Both the position numbers and the translations under genes were made by a program. Below are positions 17,811-31,200 of a DNA stretch of 64,000 nucleotides, piece after piece. The stretch covers positions 9,243,001-9,307,000 of the forward strand of contig OX387199.1 of the NCBI GenBank assembly GCA_947561715.1, given 5' to 3'. The notes beneath the pieces are model-generated. The model saw only the letters and a program-made list of their open reading frames with translations. It was not told where the DNA came from and ran no database searches. How positions within the stretch are numbered: the first letter of the stretch is position 1; every line of letters begins with the position of its first letter. The stretch is from Ascidia mentula (taxonomy: Eukaryota > Chordata > Ascidiacea > Phlebobranchia > Ascidiidae).

Positions 17811-20800
17811 TGTTGGCCTAGAATTGAACAAGCTGGAAGATTATCACAGACTTTACAAATGTCACTTCGTTAAACAGTCTGATCACGACGCATTAGAAGG
17901 GTATGCATTTCTCACTCTATTTTTGGTCTTTAGGTAAAACAATAGCCAAGATACGAGAGATTCAAAATCTCATTCTTTCCAGGTGGGATACGGATGAATT
18001 TATGGGGCGCAACACTTTGAACGGGATCAGTCCTTCTTCCTTTTATCGATGCAGGGAGTTACCCTCCGGTTTCAGTGTCACTAATGACGATTTGTGCGGA
18101 TTGCTTAGAAACGGAAGGACTTTAGAAGACGAAATGAAGGTGTGACTCGAAGTCGTTAAACATGACCTTGGTAGATTGCATTAGTCACAAATAACCTCAA
18201 ATAGCAAAACATAAAATCTGAAAGTTTCTAATGCTTGGATTTAAAATTAATTCCAATCAGGCCGGTCGCGTTTATGTTGCCGACTATCGGAAGTACCTCG
18301 AGGGAATTTCCCGCAATCACGATTTCGATGGGCGTCCCATATACTGTGCTGATGCCCAGTGTCTGTTCTACGTACGTGCCGACAAGCTCTTCGTTCCAAT
18401 TGCTATTCAGTTGGTGCCAAATGACCGCAGCCATCTTTTTACCGCATCTGACAGCAAATACGACTGGCTTTCTGCGAAGATGTATTTCAAATGCGCCGAA
18501 ACCTTGTATCATCAGGTACAATGTTGCATAGTGCTGTTACTATACCGTGATTTAAAATCATGCAAAGTTAATGCAAAAAATATGTTGTTTGTTTTCTTGG
18601 CGCGACAGTAAGGAGACAGTAAATGCATGTTTTCAAAAATGTTTTCCTAGCTGTGTTTAGTATCATTTCATTGCATCAAAAATTAATTTATATTTGGTTA
18701 GACCTTCCATTCATGTTGAAATTTAGGATTCATTATGAATATCCCTGTTACGGTAACAAAATATTCTGAATATGTATACAACGACATAATTTTTTGTCTA
18801 GACACAAGTAAAACATGTTTATGCGACGAGACTCGAATAACGTGCTCCATGTTTGCAGTGGATAGTGCACTTTTTGAAAACACACGGCGTCATGGAGACT
18901 GTGGGCATCGCTCTGTTTCGTTGCCTGCCAAAAGCCCACCCCATCTACAAATTGCTGAGAAACCTTGTTACCAACACAGCCGTAATCAATCTGGAAGGTC
19001 GGCAGAATCTAATTCCACCGTCAGGCAGGGCACAAAAAGCTTCTGGAATATGTAAGTACAAGGTTAATGTAGGCCACTTTCAAAGTTAAATGCTGCAATG
19101 AATTAAAAAGGCATTGTTGACAAATGGTATAAGATATAAGGTTGACTATTGGAGAATAGTTCTGGCTCTATAAACAATTCTGCATGGTTTTTAAAAACTT
19201 TCCTTTATTTTTAAACACATGTATTTAGCCTAAGTATAGTGTATTTAATTTGGGTCAAGTTTTTGAAAAGCAATCAGCTAAAAACCAATCAAATTTATGA
19301 AAAAAGGTTGAGAAAATAACTTAATTGTGTGCATCAAACAGCGGCGTCGGAAATGCTGCGAAAGATTTACAAAGAGTTTTTTAACTTCGAGGATTTGGTT
19401 ATTCCCAAGTTGTTGAAGAAATTGGGTAAGACTTAAAACAGCGTAACAACTACGAAAACTTGATTTATTCTTCAACTGGGACAAAACTTAGGTTTGGATG
19501 ATTCAGAACTTCTTCCAAACTATCATTACCGCGATGACACATTGGAACTGTGGGAAATCACGAGAAAGTTCGTCAATGGTGTTCTGAGTAATTATTACAA
19601 GTGCGACAAGGTAGGCAAAAGAAACGTTAGATATTACGTTATACGGCTATGTCAAAGACGTGGTCTAAACAAACCAATGCTTTAAGGATGTGGAAGAAGA
19701 CTATGAACTGCAGGACTGGTGGAGGGATGTTGTTGATGAGGGTATTGCTTGGCAAGATGGTAACAGGAGAGGATTTCCAGAGCGAATTGGGACGTATGAC
19801 GAGTTGGTAATGGAAAAGAGTCTTTGTTTCAAATGATATTCCGTACACTAACAAGCTGCATCAATTTAACAAATAAATGTGTGAAATGTTAGCGTCACAA
19901 CCAAGTATAACTTACATCTTTTGTGAGTTAACATTTATTGAAAAGACGTTTTAAAGATTTTCAAATTAAAATTGTGTTTCCAAAGCTTGATGTCTGTCTT
20001 ACCCTAATGTATACAAGCACGGCACAACACGCTGCAGTCAACTTCGGCCAGTTCGACACTTACAAATTCATTCCCAGCGCAACAGGAGGTATGATGCTGC
20101 CACCGCCCAAAAAAGGCGAGGTAACATGAATTTATACGTGCACACAAACAACACCTACGTTACTATTTTCAAAGTATACAATGGAAAATTTTAACGACCT
20201 TTACATTGTAACGATAAATATAACTGTTGCAGACTAGAAGGGTAATAATATGTTCAATTTCCTTTCGATTAGGGTTCGTTGCAGAGGATTATGCTGGCCC
20301 TTCCAGGAGTAAGAGTAAGCGGGGTACTGATTGCCTTTGCTTACGTCCTTTCCACATATCCCGATAATGAGGTGAGTTACCTTTCACAAAAATTAAACAT
20401 TTTATTAGTTCGTTATAAAAGGCGTCAATGTAAGACAAACTTCTTCAGTCGACAAATTTGTTTAGAACACAAACAATTACATGGCAAAAAAGTACAGGAA
20501 ATGTTGCAATCATGTCAAGCAATGGTGCCGATAATATGTCTTGAGTGAGCTACATTCAGAGACCTAATAAGTCGAAAGAATGGCGCTGTATGGCTTATTT
20601 AAAATGTGCTGCTTCTTTACTAATTCAGCGCGCCTGGTGTTTAAATTTTTTGCGTTTATTCTGATAAACTTGCTGAAATATAGCGAATTTGTGCAGGTAT
20701 ACCTCGGTGAATTTCCCCAGCGTCAGTTTATTGATAATGAAACTCTTCGGCATCAGAGTGAATTCAAAGCCGACCTTGAAAAGTTCTCGGAAAAGATCAA

Positions 20801-20876
20801 GGAGCGTAATTCCAAACTAGATCACCCTTACACTTACCTCCTGCCAGAAAGAATTCCCTTTGGCATCAACATATGA
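17811..20876 (+). CDS. Animal lipoxygenase (iron dioxygenase), C-terminal catalytic exons
   Basis: The spliced exons encode most of the catalytic domain of an animal lipoxygenase, which adds O2 to polyunsaturated fatty acids. Exons: about 17811-17900, 17983-18139, 18261-18515, 18859-19051, 19342-19425, 19492-19610, 19687-19806, 19986-20120, 20273-20371 and 20697-20876. All internal junctions are GT/AG and phase-consistent. All five iron ligands are visible: the two His of HFLKTH (18868 region), the His and Asn of AQHAAVNFGQ (20029 region), and the C-terminal Ile (GINI, TGA at 20874). An Ala occupies the position (QKASG, about 19039) that is Ala in S-specific and Gly in R-specific enzymes, which suggests S-stereochemistry (inference). 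The PLAT domain is not in this window. The start of the first listed exon is uncertain. The gene looks intact, but its intron is loaded with the PLE composite. Confidence 0.88.
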
Positions 20877-20928
20877 CATACCTCCAACTTTATTGCACGC
20901 ATTTTTGAAAGTTATGATTCTTGTTTAT

Positions 20929-21172
20929 CAGTTGCATTTTGTGTGTGGAAATAGTAGACCTATATGCAGAATTCCATTTTGCTTGGGCGTAATTTTTAAT
21001 ATACCCTAATAAGTATTTCGTTGATTTGTCTGTTTAAAAACTTCACTTTTCAGTTGCATTTTGTGTGTGGAAATAGTAGACCTATATGCAGAATTCCATT
21101 TTGCTTGGGCGTAATTTTTAATATACCCTAATATGTATTTCGTTGATTTGTCTGATTAAAAACTTCACTTTT
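20929..21172. repeat. Tandem duplication of about 122 bp downstream of lipoxygenase
   Basis: Two adjacent copies (20929-21050 and 21051-21172) start CAGTTGCATTTTGTGTGTGG and differ at only two or three positions (AAGTATTT/ATGTATTT, TCTGTTTA/TCTGATTA). They fall just after the lipoxygenase stop, probably in or near its 3' UTR. Confidence 0.85.
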
Positions 21173-21174
21173 CA

Positions 21175-24100
21175 AAAAGCGGTAAACATCGTGTGGCATT
21201 TCATGTACAGGCTAGTACATCAATTTATTACAGACTATACAATAAATTTGTGAATATATAACATATTTGACCATTACTCAAGCAATTATTCATGTAAACG
21301 CACATCCATTTTGCGAATAATATTTCCGCTCCATCGTAACTGGTGATAGGGCTCAGCGTTTGTATTGATATTTTGCACGATAATTTGCACAACCGGCAAT
21401 TGGACGTTGAGAACCGAGCACATTATATACCTGAAGAAGTGTGTGGGTTTTGTTGTCTGGCTTGTGAAGGTTGCTAATGTCAGTGGGTTGATACTCACGT
21501 CGTATTGCGTTTTAGTGGTTAAAGTGTAAACTTCTGGTTTAAGTGGTGATCTAGGACATAGGGTATTTACAATAAATATAGTACGTGTTAAACACCGACG
21601 TGACCAAATGGCTGTATTAACACGTAGCCAACATTTAAGTCAGTAAAGAGATGCTTTTTAATGCTGCTTCAGCCTTGGCGCGAAATACAGTTTTTTTCGT
21701 GCAGATCCTTTAAACTAAACACTTTAGCTAAACACAAGTGTTCAAGAAAATCCCCCCACAAATGCACAAACAGAAAATCGACCGAAGCGCCACGGCTGTA
21801 TTATGAACCTAAACAGCATGGTTTTATGAACAATTATAAAACGACACTCGTTGTTGCAATGTTAGCGAGCGTTGAGCGCCATGTAAGCACACTATTGGAA
21901 AGGTGATTGTTAACAATTAATCCAGCCAGCGCAGTGTAGCCTCATGCTTGTTTTGACTATAGTGACTGATTAAATGCTTGTGTATCTTTGTCATTGTCGT
22001 GTTAAAATGCAGTATTTCTACAAACTTGATTTTATTTTAGTGTGTTTGTTTCGTGTTTGTCTGGTTCTTGCTAAATTACATTCCTGGGACTACAAAGTTA
22101 CTTACAAACCAAAGTCGTGTGCTTTTGGGTAGAAACGTGTTGCTATGAATGGGAAAGTCAAAGCTAATGCTCACCATTGTTAAGCAAACGATTCGAACAC
22201 TACTGTGCTCATCATCAGTGCTGTGAACCAACTGAGTTGCTTAGCAACTATATAAAAGTGTTGAGAGAGAAGGTAGGCTACATCACAGTACAATTTTCAC
22301 ATGGCAGACAAATGATGATAAAACTTCAATTGCAATATGACACAAGAGGTCTTGTTTAACGCTGTAATCTTCCTACAATATGCTATATTTTGTACATATT
22401 GCAAGTTTTAAGACATGGGCCGAACATGCTTGTTTCTATTTTGTGGTGTTGTATGATGTTGTTTTAAAATGTGTGGATCAAAATGTAGCACCATACGACT
22501 TCAGTTTCGAGCAAAATAGGTACTTAACTCAAATGGCCAACCATGTTTGCTTCGCTTTATTAAGCCCGGCATTAATTACGGGAGACCAGGTTCTCAGATC
22601 TGGGCAAAAAACATGAATTAACCGTGACCGGATTACGACTTCCACGGCAATAATCTGCGACTGAACAATAATGGACGAAGTATTCGAGCGCTTTGTAGGG
22701 TATGAATGAGCACAATATAAACCAAATTCAACTGTACGATATGGTCACGAAAATAGAAACGTTGTATTGCTATCAATTATGGACCGCCTCGTGAAAGGCA
22801 GCTTTATGTGGAATTTGTCGGCTTTACTGTTCACATACGTTTGACTTACTAATAGCAGAGTGTTACAAATCGTTTATCTTCCTGCTGGGTGTTTTTGTAA
22901 TGAGGGTTATAGTGAAAAATAAAGGAACCCCATATTAGTTGCACTGTTTCAAATACTTTTATCATATTAGCGTTTTTCTTTTCTTGTATCAGCGACATTT
23001 TTGTGCTTTTATCAACTTGGGCTCTCTACTTGTAGCTATAGATATTATGCTGGTTAAAACATTTTTTATTGCAACAAGCACCCTTCTTAAAATCTGAGAC
23101 ATACATGGTTTACTTTGCATGTGGTTTGTGATGAAATTAAATCTGTATACGCGCTGGATCAAATACTGTGAGTTGCGCACAGATCCCCAATGTTTCGACT
23201 GCACTTATGAGACCTAATACGTCCAAACAGTTCTGTGTGCAGCTTACAGAATTCACATGCTTATATATATGTATATAATTTGCTCAAATAGTGTTTCCGT
23301 TGTAAGTGTGCCAGTTGTGCATGTTTTAAGCTTAACGTACTGCATGTCCTGCTGACATATTTGTGAACTCGATTTTTCGTGTCATGCTTGATAAACGACC
23401 ACAATCACTCATCTTCACTCGGCCCGTGATTCAGCGTGCACAAATAAGTAAAGGACCACAAAAATAGCAACGATTTTCCATGTCCATCGGCACGTAGGCA
23501 CAATCTTCGGCCACGTATGTAAGACATGGGATTTAGGTCTCTTATTGCCGTCAATGTAGTATTATTTTGCTCCCTGTATGATTCTCGATTTGTGACTAAT
23601 CTTTCGCTTGGGCGAGGTTTTGACTCAGTTGAACCTCTGTCGATCGTTTGTGTTACTGTCTCAAGAATACCAACTTAAACTATAGAAATACTAACTTTGA
23701 TTGTAACCTAAGGAATATGAAACTGTGACTTGTTTTTGTGCGGTAAGGCAATATCAATGCACTTCACGTTTTTCTATCAGTCGTGACTTCATACTTTTGT
23801 TGTGGTCAATTTAAGTTTACATCGTATAACAGTAACCCGTGTGTTATAACTATGCAATTAGTGTGTGTTACTTATGTAGCGACCTAGATTTCATATCAAT
23901 AAACACTAAAATATTGAGCCCCAAAACTAGTTTTGGATATTTTTACTGCATTGAGGACACCAACCCACCACTAACAAATGACTTCCCTTTTTAACAGTAA
24001 ACAAATACACCAACGAAGGACAAGACATGTCCTATTTATTAACGTAGTTCAATTCGAATTAAGAGATACCGATCAAAGAAAGGTCAGTTACTGAAAGACG

Positions 24101-24447
24101 ACAAAGGAAAGTCACATGGCGACCAAACCAAACACTTTCAAACTAGCTACTAAATCACTTAAGAATAATAAGACCCAAAATAGCTGGAAAACCATATAAC
24201 ACAAAGGATATTAATCACGTTAATATACACCTGTTGCTATCGCTACACTTTGAAATGAAACACACTTGACAAGACGGCCTAAGAATGCCTTTACCCCTAA
24301 CCCAGTGAAGAGAGATTCCGAACAATGACAAACTGATCATGCAACCTAAGTCCATCAATTCAAACGTTGACATGTAGCATAAATTACGCTACACGCCAGT
24401 TAGGTAGCTGCATGATTTTTTTTTCACACGTCCTATATTATAGGCTA
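21175..24447. other. Intergenic, no gene recognised
   Basis: AT-rich sequence. Open frames are short, lack recognisable domains and have no convincing splice partners. I see no RNA gene. Confidence 0.5.
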
Positions 24448-24620
24448 ACCCAGTATTTCTCAAACTTTTTTTCTGCACCGCCCCTCAAAACACCTTAGTC
24501 ATTCAACAACGCCCAACAGAACAGACAAAAACATAACGAATTTATTTGTTGCTTGTCAATTAATGCGATGGGCGACGTTGGTGGAATGACACCAATTTCG
24601 TCTGATTCCTGATAATTCAC
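24448..24620 (-). mobile_element. Orphan 3' end of a hAT element (same family as 45987-47687)
   Basis: It starts CAGTATTTCTCAAAC and follows, with many differences, the reverse complement of 47540-47687. Shared parts include the CACCTTAGTCATT and GAATTTATTTGTTGCT stretches and the region that encodes the transposase C-terminal tail. Only this end is present. The sequence from 24621 to 25315 shows nothing I can name. Confidence 0.65.
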
Positions 24621-25315
24621 TACCAAACTCTAGTTAAAAACAAGTAAACTGTGGTGAAAAAGACACATGACACACAGCACTAATTCTTTGTCTTTATGCT
24701 TTTTTTGTTCACCTGCGTTGTTTATTTAAATCACTGTTCATTACATATACATTTCATTACATCACATCGCACTTTTGTTTATGTTTTCATCTTTCTCACA
24801 CTTTATTCGTTTTTCTATGTTTGCCACGTCGTCCCGTAACGCCCCATTGATTTCATAAAAAACCGTTGATTGGTTAATTTACCGGTGCGAGGAGGTGCTT
24901 AGGTACGATCGGTTAGTTTCGAAATGGGCGTCGTGCTGTACGGAGAGTGAGTGTGGCCAAACGAAAAGAGTATCAATGGTATTGGTTTCTACTGAGTATA
25001 TGCACGTTTTACCGTCGTTTTAGCCTGTTCATTAAAGAGAAGCCCATTTAGCGAACCAGCGTGAGAGACTTTGGCTTTAGTGGTGAGCCGTTACTGCAGG
25101 GTCCGGACCGAAGTAGGAAATAATTCCGTGACAAAACCATACTACCGAAAATCATCATTTTCGAATAGCGATTGTTTAGCGTTAATTGATGACACATTGT
25201 GACACACATAAAATTCGTTGTGATGTCAGAATCAATAACTTCTAGTTCAGCATGCGAGAAAACCCTTTTTTGAAGTAGCATAAATTATGAAAAGATTGGA
25301 CTGAATCATTTGGGC

Positions 25316-25576
25316 CAGTGATTCCCAACCTTTTTGTGATTGCGTACCACTTGGAGGTAAAACAATATCGTCGTACAAAGTAATTATCGAAAATTTTTAA
25401 ATCAGTTACGATTTTTTTTTGGTGATTTTGATTTTTTAATTTAAAAAAAAATCATTTTTTTATTGATTTTTTTAAATTTAAACTATACCCGCAAATTACA
25501 GAAAGGTGCTCACGTACAACCTGGAATGCGGTCGCGTACTACTAGTGGTAAACGTACCACCGGTTGGAAAACACTG
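25316..25576. mobile_element. Short hAT-type MITE with CAGTG termini
   Basis: The left end reads CAGTGATTCCCAACC...GTACCACTTGG. The right end is the inverse, GTACCACCGGTTGGAAAACACTG. The inside is a T/A-rich block with long T and A runs (25410-25470) that could form a hairpin. No clear 8-bp target duplication is visible, so it is old or nested. Confidence 0.6.
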
Positions 25577-25721
25577 ACTTACGCTAAGAGAAAATTTGCC
25601 CTGTCACCAATTGGTCATTTATTTCCTAGTGCCCCCCCTATTGCCAATTTGGTCTCCAGCGCCCCCGTACAATTGCAAACGCCCCCAGGGGGGCGCTGGC
25701 GCCCACTTTTGGGAACCACTG
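25577..25721. mobile_element. Second hAT-like 3' terminus, GCGCCCC-rich
   Basis: This stretch, rich in GCGCCCCC/GGGGGCGC, ends CACTTTTGGGAACCACTG, a typical hAT terminal inverted repeat. Its partner end is not seen. Positions 25722-26297 hold no recognisable feature. Confidence 0.45.
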
Positions 25722-26297
25722 GGCTAACGTTTCTAAGGATGCCAAAATTATTTAAAAAAAACATATTCATTATCGGTTATGAATATGATATATATACTAT
25801 GTTATAACTATGAGTAAACATCGATTACCGCTGAAATCCTTGGGACACATATTCTTTAACGTCCATCGTATCTAACAATATTAAACTTTTCAGGAAAACA
25901 AACGAGAGCAGTACAAAATTTGCGGAACAAAAACTATGCCCACATACTTTTCTATGTTTTGTGCTCGCCACGAACAAGTTATGATTTTAGACTATACCAC
26001 AATGAAAATAAATGTCACGTTATCTTGGTATGTGTTTTCATAAAACCTCTTGCAGAAGACATTGAGACCGCGAACGTCTCAAATTTGCTTTTAATATCAA
26101 TACAGGAATTACGCATTGACTTTCAAAACCAGTTGCGTACAAATAAAAAAACTAGTATTCATCGCAATGTGTAAAACGTCGAGCCAGCGTTTTTTGTGTT
26201 CCGGTGTTTTTTGGGTGCGTAAAAGAGGGTGGTAACAGTGCATTCGATTGAGAGTTGCTGAATTTATATTTAGCGGTGCGACATTTCAGATACTTAC

Positions 26298-27723
26298 TTG
26301 AAGGTTACGTGTACGTTTACGGTTTTCACTGATCACAAACCGCTCACATTTGCTTTCACAGAATGTTCCGATCCTTGGTCGCGTCGTCAACAGCGCCATC
26401 TTTCTTACATATCAGAATTTACCACAGATGTGCGGCATGTCTCAGGCAAGCAGAATCATGTCGATGACGCGCTTTCCCGATCTTTAGTATCGGAGGTCCA
26501 ACCTTCTGCAACACAGTTTGATCCCAAATCTCTTTCTTCAGCACAACGAGCAAATGAGCAAGAAATGGCAAATTATCGGACATTCATAACCAATCTCCAC
26601 TTTAAAGTGCCTAATTTTGAAAAGGATGGTTGCGAAATTCCTTGCGACATCTCCACCGGAGTACCGCGACCAGTTGTGCCGACAGCATGACGCAAACACG
26701 TCTCTCATGCACTGCCTGACATTTCTCATCCATCGGTAAGGAGGACTAAAAAGCTCATTACGCAACTTTACGTGTGGCATGGAATGCAGAAAGATGTAGG
26801 AAATTGGGCATAGCAGTGTCTTTCTTGCCAACGCTCCAAAGTACAACGCCATGTACCAGCTACGATTGAAGACTACCCTTTTGTTCATGCACGATTCGCT
26901 CACTTGAAAGTTGACATAGTGGGTCTCTTGATAGATTGCCAAGGTTTCACAAACCTTTTGACTGTCGTGGAACGTGTCACACGGTGGCCAGAAGCCACGC
27001 CCAACAGCTTTGAACTGTACCAAAGTTATCATCAGCGCTTGGATTGCCAGCTTTGGCATTCCTTCCCATTTAACGTCGGATCGAGGACCTCAGTTTTCTT
27101 CCGAACTCTGGTCAGCTGTTAACAAGCTCCTCGGCATTAAACTGCACCTGACAACGGCTTTTCATCCCCAGGTCAATGGCCTCGTGGAACGATTACACAG
27201 GCATTTGAAAAGCACTCTTATGGTGCGCACAACGGCTAACTTAGTTGACAATTTACCGTGGGTGCTTCTGGGCATCAGAACAACTCCTAAAGAAGATTTA
27301 CAAACTTCGTCGGCCGAACTGGTTTACGGTGCACCGCTCGCAGTGCCGGGAGACATCACACCCAACATTGCTACAACACCAAATGTTGCAAATTTGCTTT
27401 CACAACTCCGACCGTCAGTGAGAAGCCAGATTCCGATATTAATGTCTCGCCACAATGCTAAAAAAGAGCACTTCCGAGGAAGCTGTTAAATGCTAGGTAC
27501 GTATTCGTACGGAGGATAGTCATCGGCCACCATTAACAGCACCTTAAGGGGGTCCCTACAAGGTTGTGGAGACTTCTCAAAAAACTTTTGTTTTGGATTT
27601 TGGCGGCTGACATGCAACATCTATTGATCTGCTTAAACCCGCAGAAGTTGACCTGGCGGAACCCGTCGCAATTGCGCGACCACCGCGTAGAGACAGACCG
27701 CATAGTCCTCCTGCGCTCACTTG
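26298..27723 (+). pseudogene. Ty3/gypsy pol remnant: RNase H end and integrase
   Basis: The remnant opens with an RNase H part (VFTDHKPLTFAF, then HVSGKQNHVDDALSR). It then shows a His-His-Cys-Cys integrase zinc-binding region (26700-26835), an integrase core with Asp in VDIVG (about 26910), Asp in SDRGPQF (about 27075) and Glu in GLVERLHRH (about 27190), and a C-terminal GPY-type module near 27550. It is broken by in-frame stops near 26690 and 26811, by frame changes near 26985 and 27485, and by a stop in the GPY module near 27608. Gag, protease and RT are absent, so the 5' two thirds are lost. It is not functional. Confidence 0.85.
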
Positions 27724-27783
27724 ATAATAATGTGTAATTGTCTGCGTATTTTCCGCATTCTACGTTTTTCTGAGAGGGGGTGG

Positions 27784-27924
27784 TGTAGCAACTATTACGT
27801 ATTTACCAAACCGTAACATGCACCGATGGCCTTTTTCCTTAATGTGTCTCGTTTTATGCTGCTCGTTGAAGTGCCTGGCAGTCTGATTTCTTGGCGCCTG
27901 AATAAACATCGCCACAATATAACA
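27784..27924 (+). repeat. Possible short 3' LTR of the Ty3/gypsy remnant
   Basis: A purine-rich tract (GAGAGGGGGTGGTG) just after the pol end is followed by TGTAGCAAC, a usual LTR start. An AATAAA sits near the end, and the stretch can close at ATAACA (TG...CA). With no second LTR to compare, the right border is a guess. Confidence 0.35.
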
Positions 27925-28207
27925 ATTATGCAAAAGTGCACGAAAATATTATGGTTGCGTAACAGATCATGAGAATGTACAAGTTTATGGTTAGCATTGT
28001 GAAACAACAGTAACCAGACAACCAAGCGACTAAATTGACGTGTCGTTTTGTATTCCAAAGTTTTGTGACATAAAGTGACCATTCACGAAATTCTGTATTT
28101 GCTTGACGACTTAGCTATCTTTGTAAACGATAAACTAACTTTAATTGTTTAAATAAATATTGCTGGGAGAAAACATTTCAGTTAAGGAAGTGGCCATTCG
28201 TGTCAGT

Positions 28208-31200
28208 ATGTCTAAAGAACTGGAGCAAAGTAATAGTTGGTTTGCTGGGCCATGCCACCTACTCGAGTTTTACGTGAATGGAAAAAAGGTGATTGCTTTC
28301 TGTTGCATTTAGAACATAAAAATACATTATACGTTAGCTTCCTTAGTTTACGTTTGTAACTTTCTTAAATCCAGGACGTCTGTATGTTCCAAAAAACTCA
28401 AAATTACTTTTAATGATAAGTGAAAATAAACGGCATGTTGAAGGATTTTATGAAAGTGAATAACTTCGTGTTTCAGATTACGGAACCAAACGCTGATCCA
28501 GAAGTCACGCTACTCACATACCTGCGCAGGAAGTGTAAGAGAAATATTCTTTAACGCAATTTTACAAATTGACAAATCACTCATTTTTTGCGCAGTTGTG
28601 CAGTAAGTCCAGTACAGGGTTTCAAAACCTGGGCTGCGTAACTCCCCATGGGCTTGTGAAGGTAGTTTAATTGGTCCGGACACCGAAGTCTAATTAAGAG
28701 ATTCACTAGATTTTGTCTGCTTTTGTAGACCATTAATGTGCTTGGAATCTTGCGTTAGATTTCGTTAGATGTCCTTAGCTTAAAGCACAAAGTATTTTAA
28801 TTATTTTGAAGTGTGTTTAACCGGCTCGAAGTTGGGGTGCGGGGAGGGTGGATATGGAGCTTGTACTGTCATGATTTCTAAATGGGATCCACTCTATAAC
28901 AAGATAATGTGAGAAAACAAGATAATGGTTGTTAGGTTTGAAACTTACAGGTTAACTTATCTGTTTCAGCCATTATTCAGCAAACGCATGTTTGGCTCCA
29001 GTAGTTTCTGTTCATGGATGCGCTGTTACAACTGTAGAAGGAATTGGAAGCACAAATACTAAGTTGCACGCAGTGCAGGTATTGGATAAAGGTTGCTTAT
29101 TAATAGCAACGTCAGGTTAACACACAATACCAGTTCGCTGTTTGTTACACTTTAGGAACGTCTCGCAAATTTTCACGGATCTCAGTGCGGTTTCTGCACA
29201 CCTGGTATGGTGATGTCAATGTATGCATTGTTACGTAACAAAGTGGTACCGAGCGCTGAGCACATAGAGGAATGTTTGCAGGGAAACCTGTGTCGTTGTA
29301 CAGGATACAGACCTATACTAAGCGGTAATACCTGTTTAAACAAACTTGCCCTTACTGTTTGCTTTAATAGAGAACTACGCTTTGTAGCTTTTTATACATT
29401 TCTCAACGAAGAGGAAGGGTGTCATATGGGTGCAAACTGCTGCAAAAAGAGATTAACAACTAACAACGGTATATTTCTTAAGTGCGATATATGACATTAA
29501 CACATGGTGTAAAGAAGTGTAATTAAAAGTAGGATCGAAGTAACCAAGGTATACTGACAGACTCTTTAGCACTTTTGTCAAAAGTTCAGACAGCGATTGT
29601 AACAGACCGCTCAATTTATATTAGCAGACATGTAATGCTTTTACAGTGAAATATGTTTTTCTTTTAATACAATTTACAGATGTTTGTTACGATCGCTGTT
29701 TAAACTTTTGACAAGAATTAACAATTTGGAAAAGGTGAATACCGAATGGAAAATCAGTGTGTTTTTACGATAGGTTTTCAAAATGGTGAAACCAATCACG
29801 AACAATCCGTGTGCTTTTCAAAATACGATCCATCACAGGAGATCGTGTTCCCCCCTGAACTGCTGGTACCGTTTTTAACTCGATAATGTCCTTTCTACAA
29901 CATTTTGCCACAAAAAAACGCTTTTGTGCAGATCAAATCAAAAAACTTTTGTCCCAAACCTCTTAAGTTCATCGGAGAGCGGACCACGTGGTTCCGTCCA
30001 ACGTCACTAGATCAGCTGATTGAGCTGAAGCGGATTTACCCGGAAGCGCAGCTTGTTAACGGAAATACAGAAATTGGTGTGGACGCGGCTACAAAAGGCC
30101 GGGTTTCGAAGTACACAGTTACGCCCTTGAGTATAAATGAGCTGAGGCAAATTGAGATAAACGAAGGAGGTAAACCCAGCGTCGTAATAATCCATTAAAA
30201 AAAATTTGATTCCATTCCTTTTGATGCAAGAATGTTTTCAAAATAAAAGTCTTGGAAAGTTACACAAAGTCAAATTGTTTGCAATTTAGGCATAAACATT
30301 GGGTCTTCGTGTACCATAAGTCAAATTCAAGACGAACTCAAAATTATCATTGCCTCTGGAAATTACGCTAAGTGTCAAATCCAATGTCTTCAATCTATGG
30401 TTGAAATGATTCACTGGTTTGCTGGAAATCAGATAAGAAACGTTGCTGTGAGTCAAATGAAATTGTTGCAATTGAACAAAAATTTAGTTTAAGTTGTTCA
30501 TAGGCAATCGGAGGCAACATAATGACTGCTAGTCCAATCTCTGATCTCAATCCAATTCTGATGGCAAATGAAAGTCTTGCAACTTTGAGATCGCATTCTC
30601 GCGATGTTGATCGACAAGTTTTAATGGATCAAAATTTCTTCCCCAAGTACAGGACGACGTGTGCGGAGAAGGATGAAGTTTTGCTTTCGGTTTATCTTCC
30701 GTTTAATGGAAAGGTAGGAATATAAAAATTAAGTACAAAAACATAATTAGGTTTTCATCGTATCTCTAATTTGTGATTTTAACATTATTTTATGTTTCTT
30801 GTTGACAAAATGTCATCATTTAAAAAAATAAAATTATTGTCAGGACGAATACACGAAATCATACAAACAATTAAAACGCAGAGAAGACGACATTGCTATC
30901 GTAAACGCAGCCATGCGCGTCGTCTTCCAACCGTTAACCTGCAAAGTAAAGAAATTTGTAGCAGCATTTGGTGGAATGGCGCCAACAACAGTAATGCCGA
31001 AGAAAACAATGAAAAACATGATCGGAAGGTACGTTTTGTATCTGGAAAAACTTTTTGATCGGCCTTGTTTTATTATCTAGGAACTGGGATGACCAACTTT
31101 TGCAAGATGTGACAACATGGTTAAGACAAGATCTACCTCTTGCCAAGGCTGCTCCGGGAGGAATGGTGAAATACAGAGAAACACTTGCAGCAAGTTTTTT

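Noticed and set aside
17903..17982. Open stretch KTIAKIREIQNLIL before the lipoxygenase exon at 17983
   Set aside because: The splice phases fit a GT/AG intron at 17901-17982 exactly. Including the stretch would break the phase with the previous exon.
25400..25475. Long T and A runs as a terminator or promoter
   Set aside because: This is the AT-rich centre of a small MITE in a eukaryotic genome, and no RNA gene is adjacent.
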